A stretch of 64,000 nucleotides of DNA, from positions 2,419,092-2,483,091 of the forward strand of contig NZ_AP019781.1 in NCBI RefSeq assembly GCF_019669965.1, read 5' to 3'. A model generated the notes under the pieces. It had not been told where the DNA came from. It saw only the letters and a program-made list of their open reading frames with translations, and ran no database searches. This stretch comes from Methanoculleus chikugoensis (lineage in GTDB: Archaea > Halobacteriota > Methanomicrobia > Methanomicrobiales > Methanoculleaceae). This document shows, in pieces, positions 43,057 through 53,099 of the stretch. The stretch's first letter is position 1. Every line of letters begins with the position of its first letter. Position numbers and translations under genes: made by a program.

Positions 43057-44094
43057 ATGTCTTTAGAAGATATTTGCGTGAGTGTTGATGAGGAAGTTCA
43101 GCATGTTGAGGCGGGACGTCCGCATTTGGTAATATTGGGGGCAGGTGCTAGCAGGGCAGCATTTCCAAATGGAGAGGCCGCAGGAAAAAAAATTCCCCTA
43201 ATGGAGGATTTTGTTGACTTAGTTCCAATAAAATCACTTCTTGAAACAAATGGGATTAGTCATCAAGGTCTCAATTTTGAAGAGATTTACAGTAATCTTT
43301 CAACAGATCCATCAATGAAATCTGTTTGCAATGAATTACAAACAATAATTTATGGTTATTTCTCTACATTATCGCTTCCACAAAACCCCACGCTCTATGA
43401 TCATTTGATCTTATCATTGCGTGACAAAGATGTAATTGCAACATTCAATTGGGATCCATTTCTAATTCAAGCCTATCGTAGGAATCACAAGACGGTTAAG
43501 TCTCTTCCAAAAATCGTATTTCTTCATGGAAATGTACTTAGTGGATATTGTAGGCGCGATAATATTCATGGAACTAAAAATGGTCGTTGCGCAAAATGTG
43601 GCCAACCCTATACGCCATCGCAACTTCTCTACCCCATTAAAACGAAGGATTATAATTCCGATCCGGAAATTTCCAGTCAATGGGAATTTCTTAAAGACGT
43701 ATTGAAACATGCTCTAGTTGTCACTATCTTTGGGTATGGAGCACCCGCTTCTGATGCTGCGGCCATCGATATTTTATCTCAAGCATGGGGGAAACCTAAA
43801 GTTCGCGAATTTGAACAAATTGAGATTATCGATATCAAAAATGACGAAACCTTACGGAATAATTGGGCGCGATTTATCCACACCCATCATTATGAAACGC
43901 ATAACGATTTTTATGAATCATGGATTGCAAATCATCCCCGCCGCACAATTGAGGCATTTAGTAATGAAAAATATGCTGCAAGATTTATTGAACCTCATCC
44001 AATCCCAAAGGATGTTTCCTTCACCGAGTTATGGAGTTGGTATAGTCCACTTATTGAAGCAGAAAAACGTGCTAATGATTTAAAGGGTTCTTAG
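43057..44094 (+). CDS. SIR2-like domain protein
   Basis: A 345-residue protein with NAD-binding motifs of the SIR2 superfamily: HLVILGAGASRAAFPNG (about 24-40), ATFNWDPFL (about 130-138) and FLHGNVLSGYC (about 155-165), followed by CRRD...CAKCGQ, a likely zinc-binding pair. The C-terminal third is helical. Many SIR2-like proteins with this GAGAS/TFNWD core act in antiphage defence by depleting NAD or as effectors. The gene is AT-rich and stands in an island next to a tRNA. No signal peptide is present. Whether it forms a system with the small coiled-coil gene upstream is open. Confidence 0.78.
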   Translation: MSLEDICVSVDEEVQHVEAGRPHLVILGAGASRAAFPNGEAAGKKIPLMEDFVDLVPIKSLLETNGISHQGLNFEEIYSNLSTDPSMKSVCNELQTIIYGYFSTLSLPQNPTLYDHLILSLRDKDVIATFNWDPFLIQAYRRNHKTVKSLPKIVFLHGNVLSGYCRRDNIHGTKNGRCAKCGQPYTPSQLLYPIKTKDYNSDPEISSQWEFLKDVLKHALVVTIFGYGAPASDAAAIDILSQAWGKPKVREFEQIEIIDIKNDETLRNNWARFIHTHHYETHNDFYESWIANHPRRTIEAFSNEKYAARFIEPHPIPKDVSFTELWSWYSPLIEAEKRANDLKGS

Positions 44095-44197
44095 TAACTT
44101 GTCAAAACTGTGCAGCACAGTCGAAGCCATTGCTATTAAGTGAAACAGTCTTACAAGAGTGGCATTTTTTCGAGATAACGATAACCCAAAGTTAGGA

Positions 44198-44280
44198 TGC
44201 GAGTGGCAGGATTCGAACCTGCGAACTCCTTCGAGAATCGATCTTGAGTCGATCACCTTTGGCCGCTCGGTAACACTCGC
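44198..44280 (-). tRNA. tRNA-Leu (CAA)
   Basis: An 83-base cloverleaf with acceptor GCGAGTG/CACTCGC and A as discriminator base. The anticodon stem ATCGA/TCGAT encloses CTCAAGA with anticodon CAA. The long variable arm is TCTCGAAGGAGTTC, and the T arm GCAGG-TTCGAAT-CCTGC. CCA is not encoded. It marks the right end of the AT-rich accessory island. Confidence 0.95.
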
Positions 44281-44380
44281 GCCTGTACCTCTTGAACCTC
44301 AAAAGTAATGAGCTTGCTGGCGGCCGGCCCCGCCGGACGAAGACCGATCCCCGGACGGCCTCCGGCGCCCTCCAGCCCCT

Positions 44381-47300
44381 CTACATGAAATCCGCGAGCC
44401 CGAGCTGCTTCTCCGGGGGCTCGCCGAAGGTCGACTCGATCTGCATGAAGAGCACCTCCACCCGCTGCTTCGTGTACTCCGTTATCGCGTAGGTCGCGCA
44501 GATGTTGCGCGACATCTCCAGGTACTTCTTCACCGAGCCCTCGTGGACGGTCGGAATGACGTTGCTGCCGCAGCGGGTGCACTTCCCCGCAAGTGGCATC
44601 CGCCGGTACTTCGCGTTGCACTTCGTGCACCGGACCTTCTGCTTTGAGAACGCGTTCAGGTTCCCCTGGAGGTCGCGGATGAAATGGGTGTTCAAAACCC
44701 TCTCCGCGACGTCGTCTTCGTCCACCGCCCGGATCCTCTTCGCGAGGTCGAGCTCCGCATCGAGTTTGTCGAGCATCGACCCGAGTTTCGTGTAGGTCGA
44801 CTCGAGCGGCCCCGCCGAGATGTTCGAGGTCGGGTGGGTGAAGGAGAACCCCTCGACCTGCGCCGGGGTGCCGAGCCGCCGCTCCACCCGGTCGACGTAT
44901 TTGTCGAGATCCTTCGGGTGGGCGTAGGCGAGACAGCCGTTGTAGACCTCGATCGGGTAGTGGTCGCAGACGTCGACGTTGTGACTCTCCTTGTCGACCT
45001 CCGCCGGGTCGATCCGGGTCGTCAGGACGAGCGGAGCGTCCATCGTCCCGCCCCGGGTCTCGGGGAGGTAGGCGCGGGAGAAGTTGATCAGCCCGTCGAG
45101 GAGGAGCATCACGCAGTCCTCGTCGCCGTCGCACTGCCCGCAGAAGATCCCGTTCGCGACCAGGGTGTGGTTGTCGGCGACCGTCAGGCAGTAGACCCGG
45201 TCGTCGAGCGCCTGCACCGTCTCGCGGGAGACGATCTCGTCCGCCACGACGAGCCCGCCCTCCTCCACCGGGACGCGGGCGCCGATCGCGACCTCGAGCG
45301 CCCGGATCTTCCGGAGGTAGTCCGTGTCCCAGACCAGCATCGCGTGATCGGGCGTCACTGTGAGGACCTTCCCCCGCCCTGTTACGAACCGGACGAGGTG
45401 CGCCGGGGCGCGGTGGACGGAGACGGACGTCACTTTCTTCAGGCTCGTCTTCCCCTGCGGGTCGATGCTCCGGACGTAGAACGGCTGCCGGGGATCCGAA
45501 TAGAACGTTCCCACGTGGTCGATCCCCGGCTTCGAGAGATCGAAGTTCTCCGTCACGAACTGCCGGATCGGCATCGTCGTCCACCGCCGCCCGTCGGAGA
45601 CGGCGATCTCCGTATCGCCTGCAAAACAGTTCCGCCGTTTCGCCGCGTGGAAGAACGGGTGGCCGTAGCCGACCGGCGCCTTCGAGAACCCGAGCAGTCG
45701 GACGAGAACCCCGGCGCTCGTGTGCGGGGCAAGCCCCATCAGGAGCTGACCGACGAGGTCGAGGGGTTTCTCCGCATTATAGAAGGGTTCGAGCCCGTAG
45801 ACCCGCACCAGAAGGTCGTCGACGAACTTCGCCACCCGGACGAGCCACTCGCCGCAGTCCTCCGAGACCAGGATGTCCTGGTGGCGAAGCTCCAGCACCT
45901 GGTCGTCCGAGACGAGTTCCCGGCCGTAGGTGTCGTGGGTGTAGCCGAGTTCCCGGAGCCGCTCGATCGGAACACCGACCTCATCCGGCCGGAAATGGGT
46001 CAGGGGAAGGTCGATCATGTCGTAGCGGACGGTGCCGTCCTTGAAGACATAAAGGTTCTGCAGCGCCCGGAGGATCCCCTTCTCGATCGGTTCCACCGGC
46101 CGTTCGCGCGAGATCAGGCCCTTCACGCCCTTTAAGAGCGCGACCGAGGACTCGCGCACCCCGAGCCGCTCCATCGCCGCCAGGTACTCGCTCTTGACGT
46201 TGATCGTGACCTTCTGGAGGCAGACCGTCGGCACGTTGCACCGGGGGCAGACCTCCTGCCCGACGTCCTTGCTGCACTTTGGGCACCGGAAGACCGGGTT
46301 CGTGTGCGCCCCGCACTCGCAGAGGTTCTTGTAGGTGAAGGCGCCGCAGGCGGGGCACTGCCGCTCCCCGACCTCCGCCTCGATGATTCCACCGTCGGTG
46401 TTCGACCGCGGCTTTGAGGCGCAGGCCGCCTGGAACGACCGGCGGGCGCCGCCCTCGTCGCCTATCGGAAAGAGCGAATGGGGCGGCGGGCGCATCTCCC
46501 GCGGCTTCGACTTCCCCGGCCGCCCCATTCGGCCGCCGATACGGGTTCCCGCCCGCGAGCGCACCCGGAAGCCCGAGAGGTGCATCACGAGGTCGAGCGA
46601 GTTCTCCATCGGCGCGTCCTGCCACGCCGGCCGCTTTTCAAGCTGCAGCGTCAGGCCGAGGCAGGCGAGGAACACCAGGTGCTCGGGAATCGCCAGCCGA
46701 TCCCCCGAGAGGTGGTGGGGCACCAGGAGTTCCTCGAGGATCGCCTTCGCCTCCGGGGTGTTCGGGATCATCAGCATCCCGTCCTCGATCGTCCCGGCGG
46801 TGCCGACCGCATCCGCAAGGCGGGCGATATCGGCCGGGGGGACGTCGTCCCACATATAGGTGTAGTCGGGGTGAAGCGGTGCGCCGTCGAGCGCGAACTC
46901 GATCGCCTCGAGCTCGTTCTCCGGGTGGCGGGTACCGCCCTCGAGCATCCACCACTCCTCGCAGTAGGCCGGCGGCATCAGCGGGTGGTTGTTCTCCATG
47001 AACTCCCCGAAACTGACCAGCATCTCGCCGACGTCCAGGATCTCGTCCACCTGCCCCGCGAGCCGCCGGGCCTCCGCCGCGTCGTCCACCCGGCGCACCT
47101 CCCCGCTCCGGAGCTTGACCGTCGGCCCCTGGATCGAGTCCACCGGCACGATCCCCGCCGCCTTCCCCGGCCGCTCGACCTTCATCTGCGTCCCGACCGC
47201 AAGGAAGTCCCCGAGGATGTGCAGCGTCGCGGGATTCAGGCCCGCGGCCGCAAACCCGGTGTTCCTTGACCGGCCGAGGCGCAGCCGGAATCCGCCCTTC

Positions 47301-48235
47301 CGCATCGGGTAGGAAAAGACCGGCCGGCCGCCGATCAGGTCGCGGATGTACTTGTCTTTCGGCTTGATCGCGGCGCTTGCGTCGTCGTCGCTCTTCGGGC
47401 CGCCGCTGATCAGCTCCTCGATCCAGTCCCAGCCCTGCATCTTCATCTTGCGGACGTTTTTAAGGACTTTCGGGGCTTTCAGCGCCATTCCTTCCGCGAC
47501 GACCAGCGCCATCCCGCCCCGGACGGTGTTCGTCTCCACCCGCTCCAGGTTCCGGTAGCCGCTCACCTCCTGCTGCTCCGTCGGTTCGCCGTCGATGCAG
47601 ACCGGGCAGTTCTCGATGATCATCCGGAGCTCCTTCTCGCTCGGGAGGTACTGGAGACTCATGATGTTGTTGTACTGTCGGATCTCCTCGATGTAGCGCT
47701 CCACTTCCTCGGTCCGGGGGATATAGCGGTTGATCCCGAGCGCCTGGCGGACATAGTCGCCCACCAGCACCGAGAGCGCCTGCGCCGTCCCGCCCGCGCT
47801 CCGGATGGGGCCCGCGTAGTAGATCTTCAGGTAGTCCGTCCCGTCGTCGTTCTTCCCGAGACTGACCTTCCCGATCCCCTCCGTCGGGGCGGCCACCACT
47901 CCTTCAGTCAGGAGCGCCATCGCTGCCCGGATGGCGTGGTCGAGGATCTCCTCCTGCGTGGTCTCGCCGAACTTTCGGGCCACAAAATCGTCGCCGATGC
48001 GGAGCGCCGCCTCTTCACGGGACATCTCCTGCTCGAGTTCCCGTATCCGGGCCGCGATCCCTTTGTAGCCGAGAAGCGCCTCAACACGGTCGGCGAGGTC
48101 GCTTGCCACCGGGATCTCGATCTCCGTTCTCGGATCGAGCCCCCGGGCGCGTGCGGCGGCGGCGAGTTGCATCGCGGCCTCGAGCCCTGATTCGATCTCG
48201 TCGAAGTACCGGGCGATAGCAGGCGAGACCTCCAT
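44381..48235 (-). CDS. polC: DNA polymerase D large subunit (DP2) with an intein
   Basis: Catalytic subunit of the archaeal replicative polymerase PolD. The 1284-residue precursor contains a 165-residue intein; the spliced protein is 1119 residues, normal for DP2. The N-terminal part includes [20 protein letters not shown] and [10 protein letters not shown]. The central section holds double-psi-barrel features and a zinc ribbon (CPACGAF ... [18 protein letters not shown] ... CPRC). The catalytic loop is CDGDED, directly after the intein, preceded by HAAKRRN. The C-terminus has a second Cys cluster (CTKC...CTRC). The ATG at 48233-48235 gives the expected [11 protein letters not shown]. The partner subunit DP1 is not in the window. 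Confidence 0.94.
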   Translation of the reverse strand: MEVSPAIARYFDEIESGLEAAMQLAAAARARGLDPRTEIEIPVASDLADRVEALLGYKGIAARIRELEQEMSREEAALRIGDDFVARKFGETTQEEILDHAIRAAMALLTEGVVAAPTEGIGKVSLGKNDDGTDYLKIYYAGPIRSAGGTAQALSVLVGDYVRQALGINRYIPRTEEVERYIEEIRQYNNIMSLQYLPSEKELRMIIENCPVCIDGEPTEQQEVSGYRNLERVETNTVRGGMALVVAEGMALKAPKVLKNVRKMKMQGWDWIEELISGGPKSDDDASAAIKPKDKYIRDLIGGRPVFSYPMRKGGFRLRLGRSRNTGFAAAGLNPATLHILGDFLAVGTQMKVERPGKAAGIVPVDSIQGPTVKLRSGEVRRVDDAAEARRLAGQVDEILDVGEMLVSFGEFMENNHPLMPPAYCEEWWMLEGGTRHPENELEAIEFALDGAPLHPDYTYMWDDVPPADIARLADAVGTAGTIEDGMLMIPNTPEAKAILEELLVPHHLSGDRLAIPEHLVFLACLGLTLQLEKRPAWQDAPMENSLDLVMHLSGFRVRSRAGTRIGGRMGRPGKSKPREMRPPPHSLFPIGDEGGARRSFQAACASKPRSNTDGGIIEAEVGERQCPACGAFTYKNLCECGAHTNPVFRCPKCSKDVGQEVCPRCNVPTVCLQKVTINVKSEYLAAMERLGVRESSVALLKGVKGLISRERPVEPIEKGILRALQNLYVFKDGTVRYDMIDLPLTHFRPDEVGVPIERLRELGYTHDTYGRELVSDDQVLELRHQDILVSEDCGEWLVRVAKFVDDLLVRVYGLEPFYNAEKPLDLVGQLLMGLAPHTSAGVLVRLLGFSKAPVGYGHPFFHAAKRRNCFAGDTEIAVSDGRRWTTMPIRQFVTENFDLSKPGIDHVGTFYSDPRQPFYVRSIDPQGKTSLKKVTSVSVHRAPAHLVRFVTGRGKVLTVTPDHAMLVWDTDYLRKIRALEVAIGARVPVEEGGLVVADEIVSRETVQALDDRVYCLTVADNHTLVANGIFCGQCDGDEDCVMLLLDGLINFSRAYLPETRGGTMDAPLVLTTRIDPAEVDKESHNVDVCDHYPIEVYNGCLAYAHPKDLDKYVDRVERRLGTPAQVEGFSFTHPTSNISAGPLESTYTKLGSMLDKLDAELDLAKRIRAVDEDDVAERVLNTHFIRDLQGNLNAFSKQKVRCTKCNAKYRRMPLAGKCTRCGSNVIPTVHEGSVKKYLEMSRNICATYAITEYTKQRVEVLFMQIESTFGEPPEKQLGLADFM
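45134..45628 (-). other. Mini-intein in the PolD large subunit
   Basis: A 165-residue protein insert that must be spliced out. It begins with Cys ([10 protein letters not shown], block A), has block B as [10 protein letters not shown] with the conserved His, and ends [18 protein letters not shown] then CGQ. The next host residue is Cys (C-extein CDGDED). The last residue is Gln, not the usual Asn, and the penultimate is Gly, not His. Gln-terminated inteins are known for archaeal PolII (DP2). No homing-endonuclease domain is present. The insertion lies at the catalytic loop, between RRN and CDGDED. Confidence 0.9.
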
Positions 48236-48321
48236 ACATGAAGTATGGGCCCTTCACGCATTTAGAGCAGTCGTTCGGGTTCGCCGGCCCGGTTCCGGCA
48301 GGCTGCAAAAAAGGCTGAGCG

Positions 48322-48915
48322 TCAGAGGATCCCGGCAAACCGGATGAGATTCTCGCGGATCCCTTCCGGCGAGAGCATCTGGTCCACCCGCCCGGTCGCG
48401 AACGCGGCACGGGGCATGTAGTGGATGGCGCATGTCCGGAGGGCCTGCGCGAGGGTGGTCCCCCCGATGGACTTGATGTAGCGGATCCCTTCGGCGCCGT
48501 CGCTTCCCATCCCCGAGAGGATCACCCCGGCAAACCGGTCGCTGCCGCGCCGCGTAAGCGACATCATGGCGACATCGATCGAGGGCCTGACATACTGCAC
48601 CTTCGCGTCGTCGAAGAGGCTGATCGTCCGGTTTTCGACGAGTTTCAGGTGAAGGTCGCTCGGTGCAACGTAGACCTTGCCGTGCTCGATCGCTTCACCG
48701 TCCTCTGCGATCCCGGTCTCCATGAACGAGATCTCTTCGATATGCCGGCAAAGCGCGTTGTTCATCGAGTACGGCATGTGCTGGACGAGGATGACGGCGG
48801 CATCGACGAGTGGGAACTGGGAAAAGATGACTTCCAGGGTTCGCGCCCCTCCGGTCGACGAACCGATGACGACGATCGTCCGCCCATCGCGGGGAAGAGA
48901 TGAGGAATGCTCCAT
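48322..48915 (-). CDS. CheB-type methylesterase domain protein
   Basis: A 197-residue protein that is only the catalytic domain of CheB. The triad is Ser in VVIGSSTGGARTLE, His in ILVQHMPYSMNN and Asp in GMGSDGAEGIRYIK. Full CheB has a receiver domain in front; here that is missing, but a separate receiver protein is encoded directly upstream in the same operon, ending 12 bases before this start. Substrate methyl groups would be on a chemoreceptor-like protein. No CheR is in the window. Confidence 0.85.
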   Translation of the reverse strand: MEHSSSLPRDGRTIVVIGSSTGGARTLEVIFSQFPLVDAAVILVQHMPYSMNNALCRHIEEISFMETGIAEDGEAIEHGKVYVAPSDLHLKLVENRTISLFDDAKVQYVRPSIDVAMMSLTRRGSDRFAGVILSGMGSDGAEGIRYIKSIGGTTLAQALRTCAIHYMPRAAFATGRVDQMLSPEGIRENLIRFAGIL

Positions 48916-48927
48916 GTACTCTCCCCC

Positions 48928-49314
48928 TCACGGCAGGTAATTGAGGTACCCCTTCACGAGGGCCACAATCTCGTCCGCTTCGAACGGTTTCGTGATGTAG
49001 TCGATGACGTGCTCCTTGAGGCAGTCCAGTTCCGCGTCCGGGATGTCCTTTGCGGTGAGCATCGCGACGACGTTCCCCTCTATGAGATCGCGGTCGATCA
49101 TCTCCTGGATCGTCTCCCACCCGTCCTTTCTGGGCATCATGATGTCCATCAGGATGACGCCCCGAAACCCGTTCGCGAGCTCCGCAATACACTCATCGCC
49201 GCTCTCCGCGGCGACGACCCCGATCCCCTCCGGTTCGAGGAGTTCCTCCATCACCTCGAGGATGAAGACGTCGTCGTCAACGACCATAATCCGCCGGCAC
49301 GATTCCTCCGCCAT
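48928..49314 (-). CDS. Response regulator (CheY-like receiver)
   Basis: A 128-residue single receiver domain. Acidic pair RIMVVDDD (about 9-16), phosphate-accepting Asp in GVILMDIMMPRKDG (about residue 58), Thr/Ala position in VAMLTAKD and Lys in YITKPFE. No output domain. It lies between the histidine kinase (76 bases upstream) and the CheB-like gene (12 bases downstream), so it is the likely phospho-acceptor of the kinase. Confidence 0.92.
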   Translation of the reverse strand: MAEESCRRIMVVDDDVFILEVMEELLEPEGIGVVAAESGDECIAELANGFRGVILMDIMMPRKDGWETIQEMIDRDLIEGNVVAMLTAKDIPDAELDCLKEHVIDYITKPFEADEIVALVKGYLNYLP

Positions 49315-49390
49315 CTGTTTCCTCCCCGGGACCCACCGGGCTGTTAAATAACATCTCTCACCCGGACCAGTATATAACCCTGCGGATTTC

Positions 49391-51256
49391 TCACGCGGCG
49401 TCTACCGCCTCGAGGGTGAACATGATCATCGACCCCTTCCCCTCCCCGGCGCTCTCGGCCCATATCCGCCCCCCGTGCCGCTCCACGATCCGCCGGCAGA
49501 TCGTGAGGCCGAGGCCCGGCGAGTCGAGGTCGTGCCGGGAGGCGTCGGCCTTGTAGAACTCGGCAAACGCCTTCTCGAGCTGCTCGCGGGTCATGCCGAT
49601 CCCGGTATCCCTGACCGAGACGACCACGACCTCCTGCTCGCGGGCGGCGTCGATGGTGATCGTCCCTTTCTCACCCTCGATGTACTTGACGGCGTTGGCG
49701 ATCAGGTTGTTGAAGATCTCCCCGAGGAGAACCCGGTCGGCCCTGACGGTGGTTCCGGGGGGGATGTTGTTCTTAAGCGAGATGGCCTTCGTCTTGAAGA
49801 GGACGGCGTAGTTCCGGAGCGTGTTGTCGAGTTCCGTCTTCAGGTCGAGGGGCTCGAGATCGAGCTCGACGTAGAGGGAGTTCATCCGGGCGAGCTGCAG
49901 GGTCTTCTGGACGAGATCCTTCATGTAGGTGACGTTGTGGCCGGCGATCTCGAGGAGGCGCCGGAGATCCGGGTTCTGCTCGCGCTCGATGACCCTCGGC
50001 ATGAGCGCGACCAGCGGCGTCAAGGGCGTCTTGAGGTCGTGACCGAGCTGCGATATGAACTCATCCTTCTGGGCGAGGAGTTTCTCCACGTCGGCGGTCC
50101 GTTCCCGGACCGTCGCGTCGAGTTCCTGGTTGATGACGGAGAGCTGGCTCCGGAGCGTCTCCAGCTCCCGGTTCTTTGCCTGGAGGTTCCCGGCAAACCC
50201 TTTGAGCGCCTCTTCCGCCTGCACCCGCTGGGTGATGTCGATCCCGAGCTGCAGCATCAGGGGCGCCCCGTCCGTATCGGTGAACGGGTAGGCGTGAACC
50301 TCGTAGGTCTTCCCGTTCGTGTGGTCCCACTCCCACTGCTGCGGGCTCCGGAGGGTGAAGACCATCGCCCCCTTGCAGGGTTTGCAGGGTCTCCGGGAGC
50401 CCCGCTGCACCTCGTAGCAGAGCCCGCCCTCCGGGTCGCCGAAGGTCTCCCGGAACGCCCTGTTGGCGAACCGGACGGTGTGATCCTCCCCCTGCAGGGT
50501 GACATACGCGGGGAGGGTATCCAGGATCGCGAAGAGACGACGGCGTTCGGCGTTCAGGGACGCTTCCGCCTCCTTGTACCGGGTGATCTCCGAAACCCGG
50601 CAGGTGATGACGACGTCTTCGAGGCACCGCCCCCAGAGGACGAGCCAGCGTGTTCTGCCGTCCCGGCCGAGGAACTGCGTCTCGACGACCGCGTTGCCTG
50701 AGCCCGGTTGTGCCTGCGCGAAGAACCGCTCGCGGTCGTCGCCGTAAGGCCAGATCTTCGATACCGGCAGGTTCGCGAGATCTCTCCTCGCGTAGCCGAG
50801 GAGTTCCGCGAAGTCGTGGTTTGCGTCCGCTATCGTCCCGTCCTCCCGCCTGAGAAGAAACGCGCCGCCGGGAGCCCGTTCCATGGCCTCGCGGTAGTGG
50901 ATCTGCTCCCGGGTCGAGTAGCCGACCGTCGAGGCGAGCGACGCAAGGGCGACCATGGCGACGAAGGGAAGGAATATGCTCGGGCTCGGAGGGTAGGCGC
51001 GCCCTGCCGTGACGCCGAGATAGACGAGCCCGAGCACGGTGGCGGCAACGATTCCCTTCTCGCGGTAGAGGTAGCCGACCGCCGCGGCGGGGACGAAGAG
51101 CAGCGCCCAGAGGATGAGGTTGGTGCCGGGCGGCTCCACGAGAGAGGCGGCAAGGATTGCCGTACCGAAAGCACCGGCTACCAGAACGTTCCCGGGTTCA
51201 CGGAGATCGCCCTCCTGCAGGAACCGGAGGAGACCCCCCGCCGTACGAGATGCCAT
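49391..51256 (-). CDS. Sensor histidine kinase with PAS domains
   Basis: A 621-residue protein. The N-terminal 110 residues hold about four membrane segments (TAILAASLVEPPGTNLILWA and others). Two PAS-type regions follow (ERAPGGAFLLRREDGTIADA, and LFAILDTLPAYVTLQGEDHT with the Cys pair CKPCKG inside). A coiled coil leads to the phosphoacceptor KDEFISQLGHDLKTPLTPLV near residue 400 (His after LG). The ATPase domain has the N-box NLIANAVKYI, DTGIGM and GLGLTICRRI. It is the first gene of a kinase-receiver-CheB operon. The Cys-x2-Cys in the second PAS could bind metal or sense redox state. Confidence 0.9.
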   Translation of the reverse strand: MASRTAGGLLRFLQEGDLREPGNVLVAGAFGTAILAASLVEPPGTNLILWALLFVPAAAVGYLYREKGIVAATVLGLVYLGVTAGRAYPPSPSIFLPFVAMVALASLASTVGYSTREQIHYREAMERAPGGAFLLRREDGTIADANHDFAELLGYARRDLANLPVSKIWPYGDDRERFFAQAQPGSGNAVVETQFLGRDGRTRWLVLWGRCLEDVVITCRVSEITRYKEAEASLNAERRRLFAILDTLPAYVTLQGEDHTVRFANRAFRETFGDPEGGLCYEVQRGSRRPCKPCKGAMVFTLRSPQQWEWDHTNGKTYEVHAYPFTDTDGAPLMLQLGIDITQRVQAEEALKGFAGNLQAKNRELETLRSQLSVINQELDATVRERTADVEKLLAQKDEFISQLGHDLKTPLTPLVALMPRVIEREQNPDLRRLLEIAGHNVTYMKDLVQKTLQLARMNSLYVELDLEPLDLKTELDNTLRNYAVLFKTKAISLKNNIPPGTTVRADRVLLGEIFNNLIANAVKYIEGEKGTITIDAAREQEVVVVSVRDTGIGMTREQLEKAFAEFYKADASRHDLDSPGLGLTICRRIVERHGGRIWAESAGEGKGSMIMFTLEAVDAA

Positions 51257-51285
51257 CAGACCTTAACGATCTGAAGGCGTCGCGA

Positions 51286-51828
51286 TCATTTATTGTTCGC
51301 GGATTGGCCTCTCCCTTCCAGCGCCTCGGTGAGCGGGACGGCGCCCGTCTCCCCCATCTTCCAGAGGAGAAGAGCGGCGCGCTCCTGCGTCTTCGCATCA
51401 GGGCTCTCCATCAGGCGGAGGAGCGGTGCGACCGCCGGTTCCCCGATCCGGCAGAGGGCCATCGCGGCAAACGGCTGGAGGTCGGCATCGGCGTTCTCGA
51501 TGACGGCAACGAGAGGTTCGACGGCGGCGGCGCCGATCCCCGCGAGAGCCGCCGTGGCGTATCGCCGGAAGTCGCAGTCGCACGCGGCACGCATCGCCGC
51601 GAGGAGGGGGGCGATCGCCGGCTCCCCAATCTGCACCAGCGCGCGGGCGGCATACCACCGGACGTCGTTGTTTTCGGCCTGCATCGCGAAAATGAGCGGT
51701 TCTACGGCCGCTTCTCCGCTCGCACCGAGCTCGGCGGTCGCCGCCCGGCGCGTCGCGAGAGGGCTGTCCCGGAGATCGGCGATCAGTTCCTCGATCCGGG
51801 TTCTGTCAGTCATAGCGTTCAGGTGCAC
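51286..51828 (-). CDS. HEAT-repeat protein
   Basis: A 180-residue helical-repeat protein of four to five HEAT units, each with the core A-V-E-P-L-I-x-A (AAVEPLIFAMQAENNDVRWYAA, then PAIAPLLAAMRAACDCDFRRYA). No signal peptide or membrane segment. Such units bind other proteins, and the PBS-lyase-type subgroup is common in methanogens. It follows the larger HEAT-repeat gene by 11 bases on the same strand. Confidence 0.85.
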   Translation of the reverse strand: MHLNAMTDRTRIEELIADLRDSPLATRRAATAELGASGEAAVEPLIFAMQAENNDVRWYAARALVQIGEPAIAPLLAAMRAACDCDFRRYATAALAGIGAAAVEPLVAVIENADADLQPFAAMALCRIGEPAVAPLLRLMESPDAKTQERAALLLWKMGETGAVPLTEALEGRGQSANNK

Positions 51829-51839
51829 CCTTGCTGTTG

Positions 51840-53042
51840 TTATGTCTTCCTGATGCCGGCGAGCGCCTCCCGGGCAGCCTCGCGCACCTCCTCCCGCTCG
51901 TCTTCGAGCGCCCGGATCAGGATATCGGCCGACCTGCGATCGCCGATCTCCCCGAGGGCGTGGATGGCTCCCGCGGGAACGCGCCGGTCGTCACCGTGCC
52001 GGAGCGCCATGGCGAGCGCGGGGACGGCGGGCTTTCCGACGAGGCCGAGGGCGGCGATCGCCCCGCGCCGGAGGAGTTCGTTCTCCGTCCCGAGCGCCTC
52101 GATGAGAGGCTGGACGGCGGGCTCGCCGATATCGCCGAGCGCAGCGCAGGCACGCTGCCGCACCCCCCCATCCGGGTCGCGGAGCGTTTCGACGAGCGCT
52201 TCGACGACTCTCTCACCGCCGATGCTCCCGAGCGCAATCGCCGCTCCCCGCCTGACGCGTGTGTTCCCGTCAGAGAGAGCGGCGGCGACCTCTTCCCGGG
52301 CGGGCTCGCCGATCGCGCCGAGTGCGAGAGCCGCCCTGCTCCGGACGTAGGCGTCCTCGTCGTCGAGCGCAGCCATCAGCGCCGGGATTGCCGCGGGAGC
52401 GCCGATCTCCCCGAGAGCGACCGCGGCCATCCAGCGGACGTCGACGTTCTCGCTCCTGAGGCTCGCCGTGAGCGGCCTGACGGCAGGAGTTCCCAGTCTT
52501 CCGAGCGACTCCGTCGCCTTCCAGCGGACGCCGACCTCGGGGTCCTCGAGGAGGGCGGCGAGCGGTTCGACCGCCGCGGGGTTGCCCGCGTCGCCGAGGC
52601 ACCCGGCCGCCCGGTAGCGGGTATCGGGGTCGCGGCTCGAGAGCCGGGCGATCAGCCGTCTCGTGTCCCGGTCGCACGCGGCCCCGCCGGCCTCATCGAT
52701 ATGGAAGTGGAGGCCGCCGGCACGCCTGCCCGCTATCTCGAAGAGGTAGCCGAGGAGGTATGCGGCGACGACAAAGGCGGCCGCATTTACGAGAATGCCG
52801 GCGTCCGGGGTGCCGTAGAGGATGCTCCCGACGGTGACGTGAGCCATGGCGAGCAGAATCCCGACGACGATCGCACGCCTCCGGTACCAGAACGCGGCGA
52901 TGATGAGCACCAGGTAGAAGAGGTGGGTGTACGCAATCATGCCGAAGGTGAGATCCAGGAGAACGGCAAGGGCCGTGACGAGGACAATGACTGCAGGCCT
53001 GCCCCATGCCTCTGCGCTCTTCGACGGACCTGCAGGACTCAT
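51840..53042 (-). CDS. Membrane-anchored HEAT-repeat protein
   Basis: A 400-residue protein with four N-terminal membrane segments (residues about 18-110, e.g. AVIVLVTALAVLLDLTFGMIA and FVVAAYLLGYLFEIA). Eight HEAT repeats fill the rest, each of about 31 residues with the core AVALGEIGAPAAIPALMAAL. The domain combination suggests a membrane-bound scaffold. It is followed 11 bases later by the small HEAT-repeat gene. Confidence 0.83.
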   Translation of the reverse strand: MSPAGPSKSAEAWGRPAVIVLVTALAVLLDLTFGMIAYTHLFYLVLIIAAFWYRRRAIVVGILLAMAHVTVGSILYGTPDAGILVNAAAFVVAAYLLGYLFEIAGRRAGGLHFHIDEAGGAACDRDTRRLIARLSSRDPDTRYRAAGCLGDAGNPAAVEPLAALLEDPEVGVRWKATESLGRLGTPAVRPLTASLRSENVDVRWMAAVALGEIGAPAAIPALMAALDDEDAYVRSRAALALGAIGEPAREEVAAALSDGNTRVRRGAAIALGSIGGERVVEALVETLRDPDGGVRQRACAALGDIGEPAVQPLIEALGTENELLRRGAIAALGLVGKPAVPALAMALRHGDDRRVPAGAIHALGEIGDRRSADILIRALEDEREEVREAAREALAGIRKT

Positions 53043-53099
53043 CCTGAAGAGGGGGTGCGGGCCGCATCCATAAAGAGTTTATGCGGTGCGGCTTCCGCC

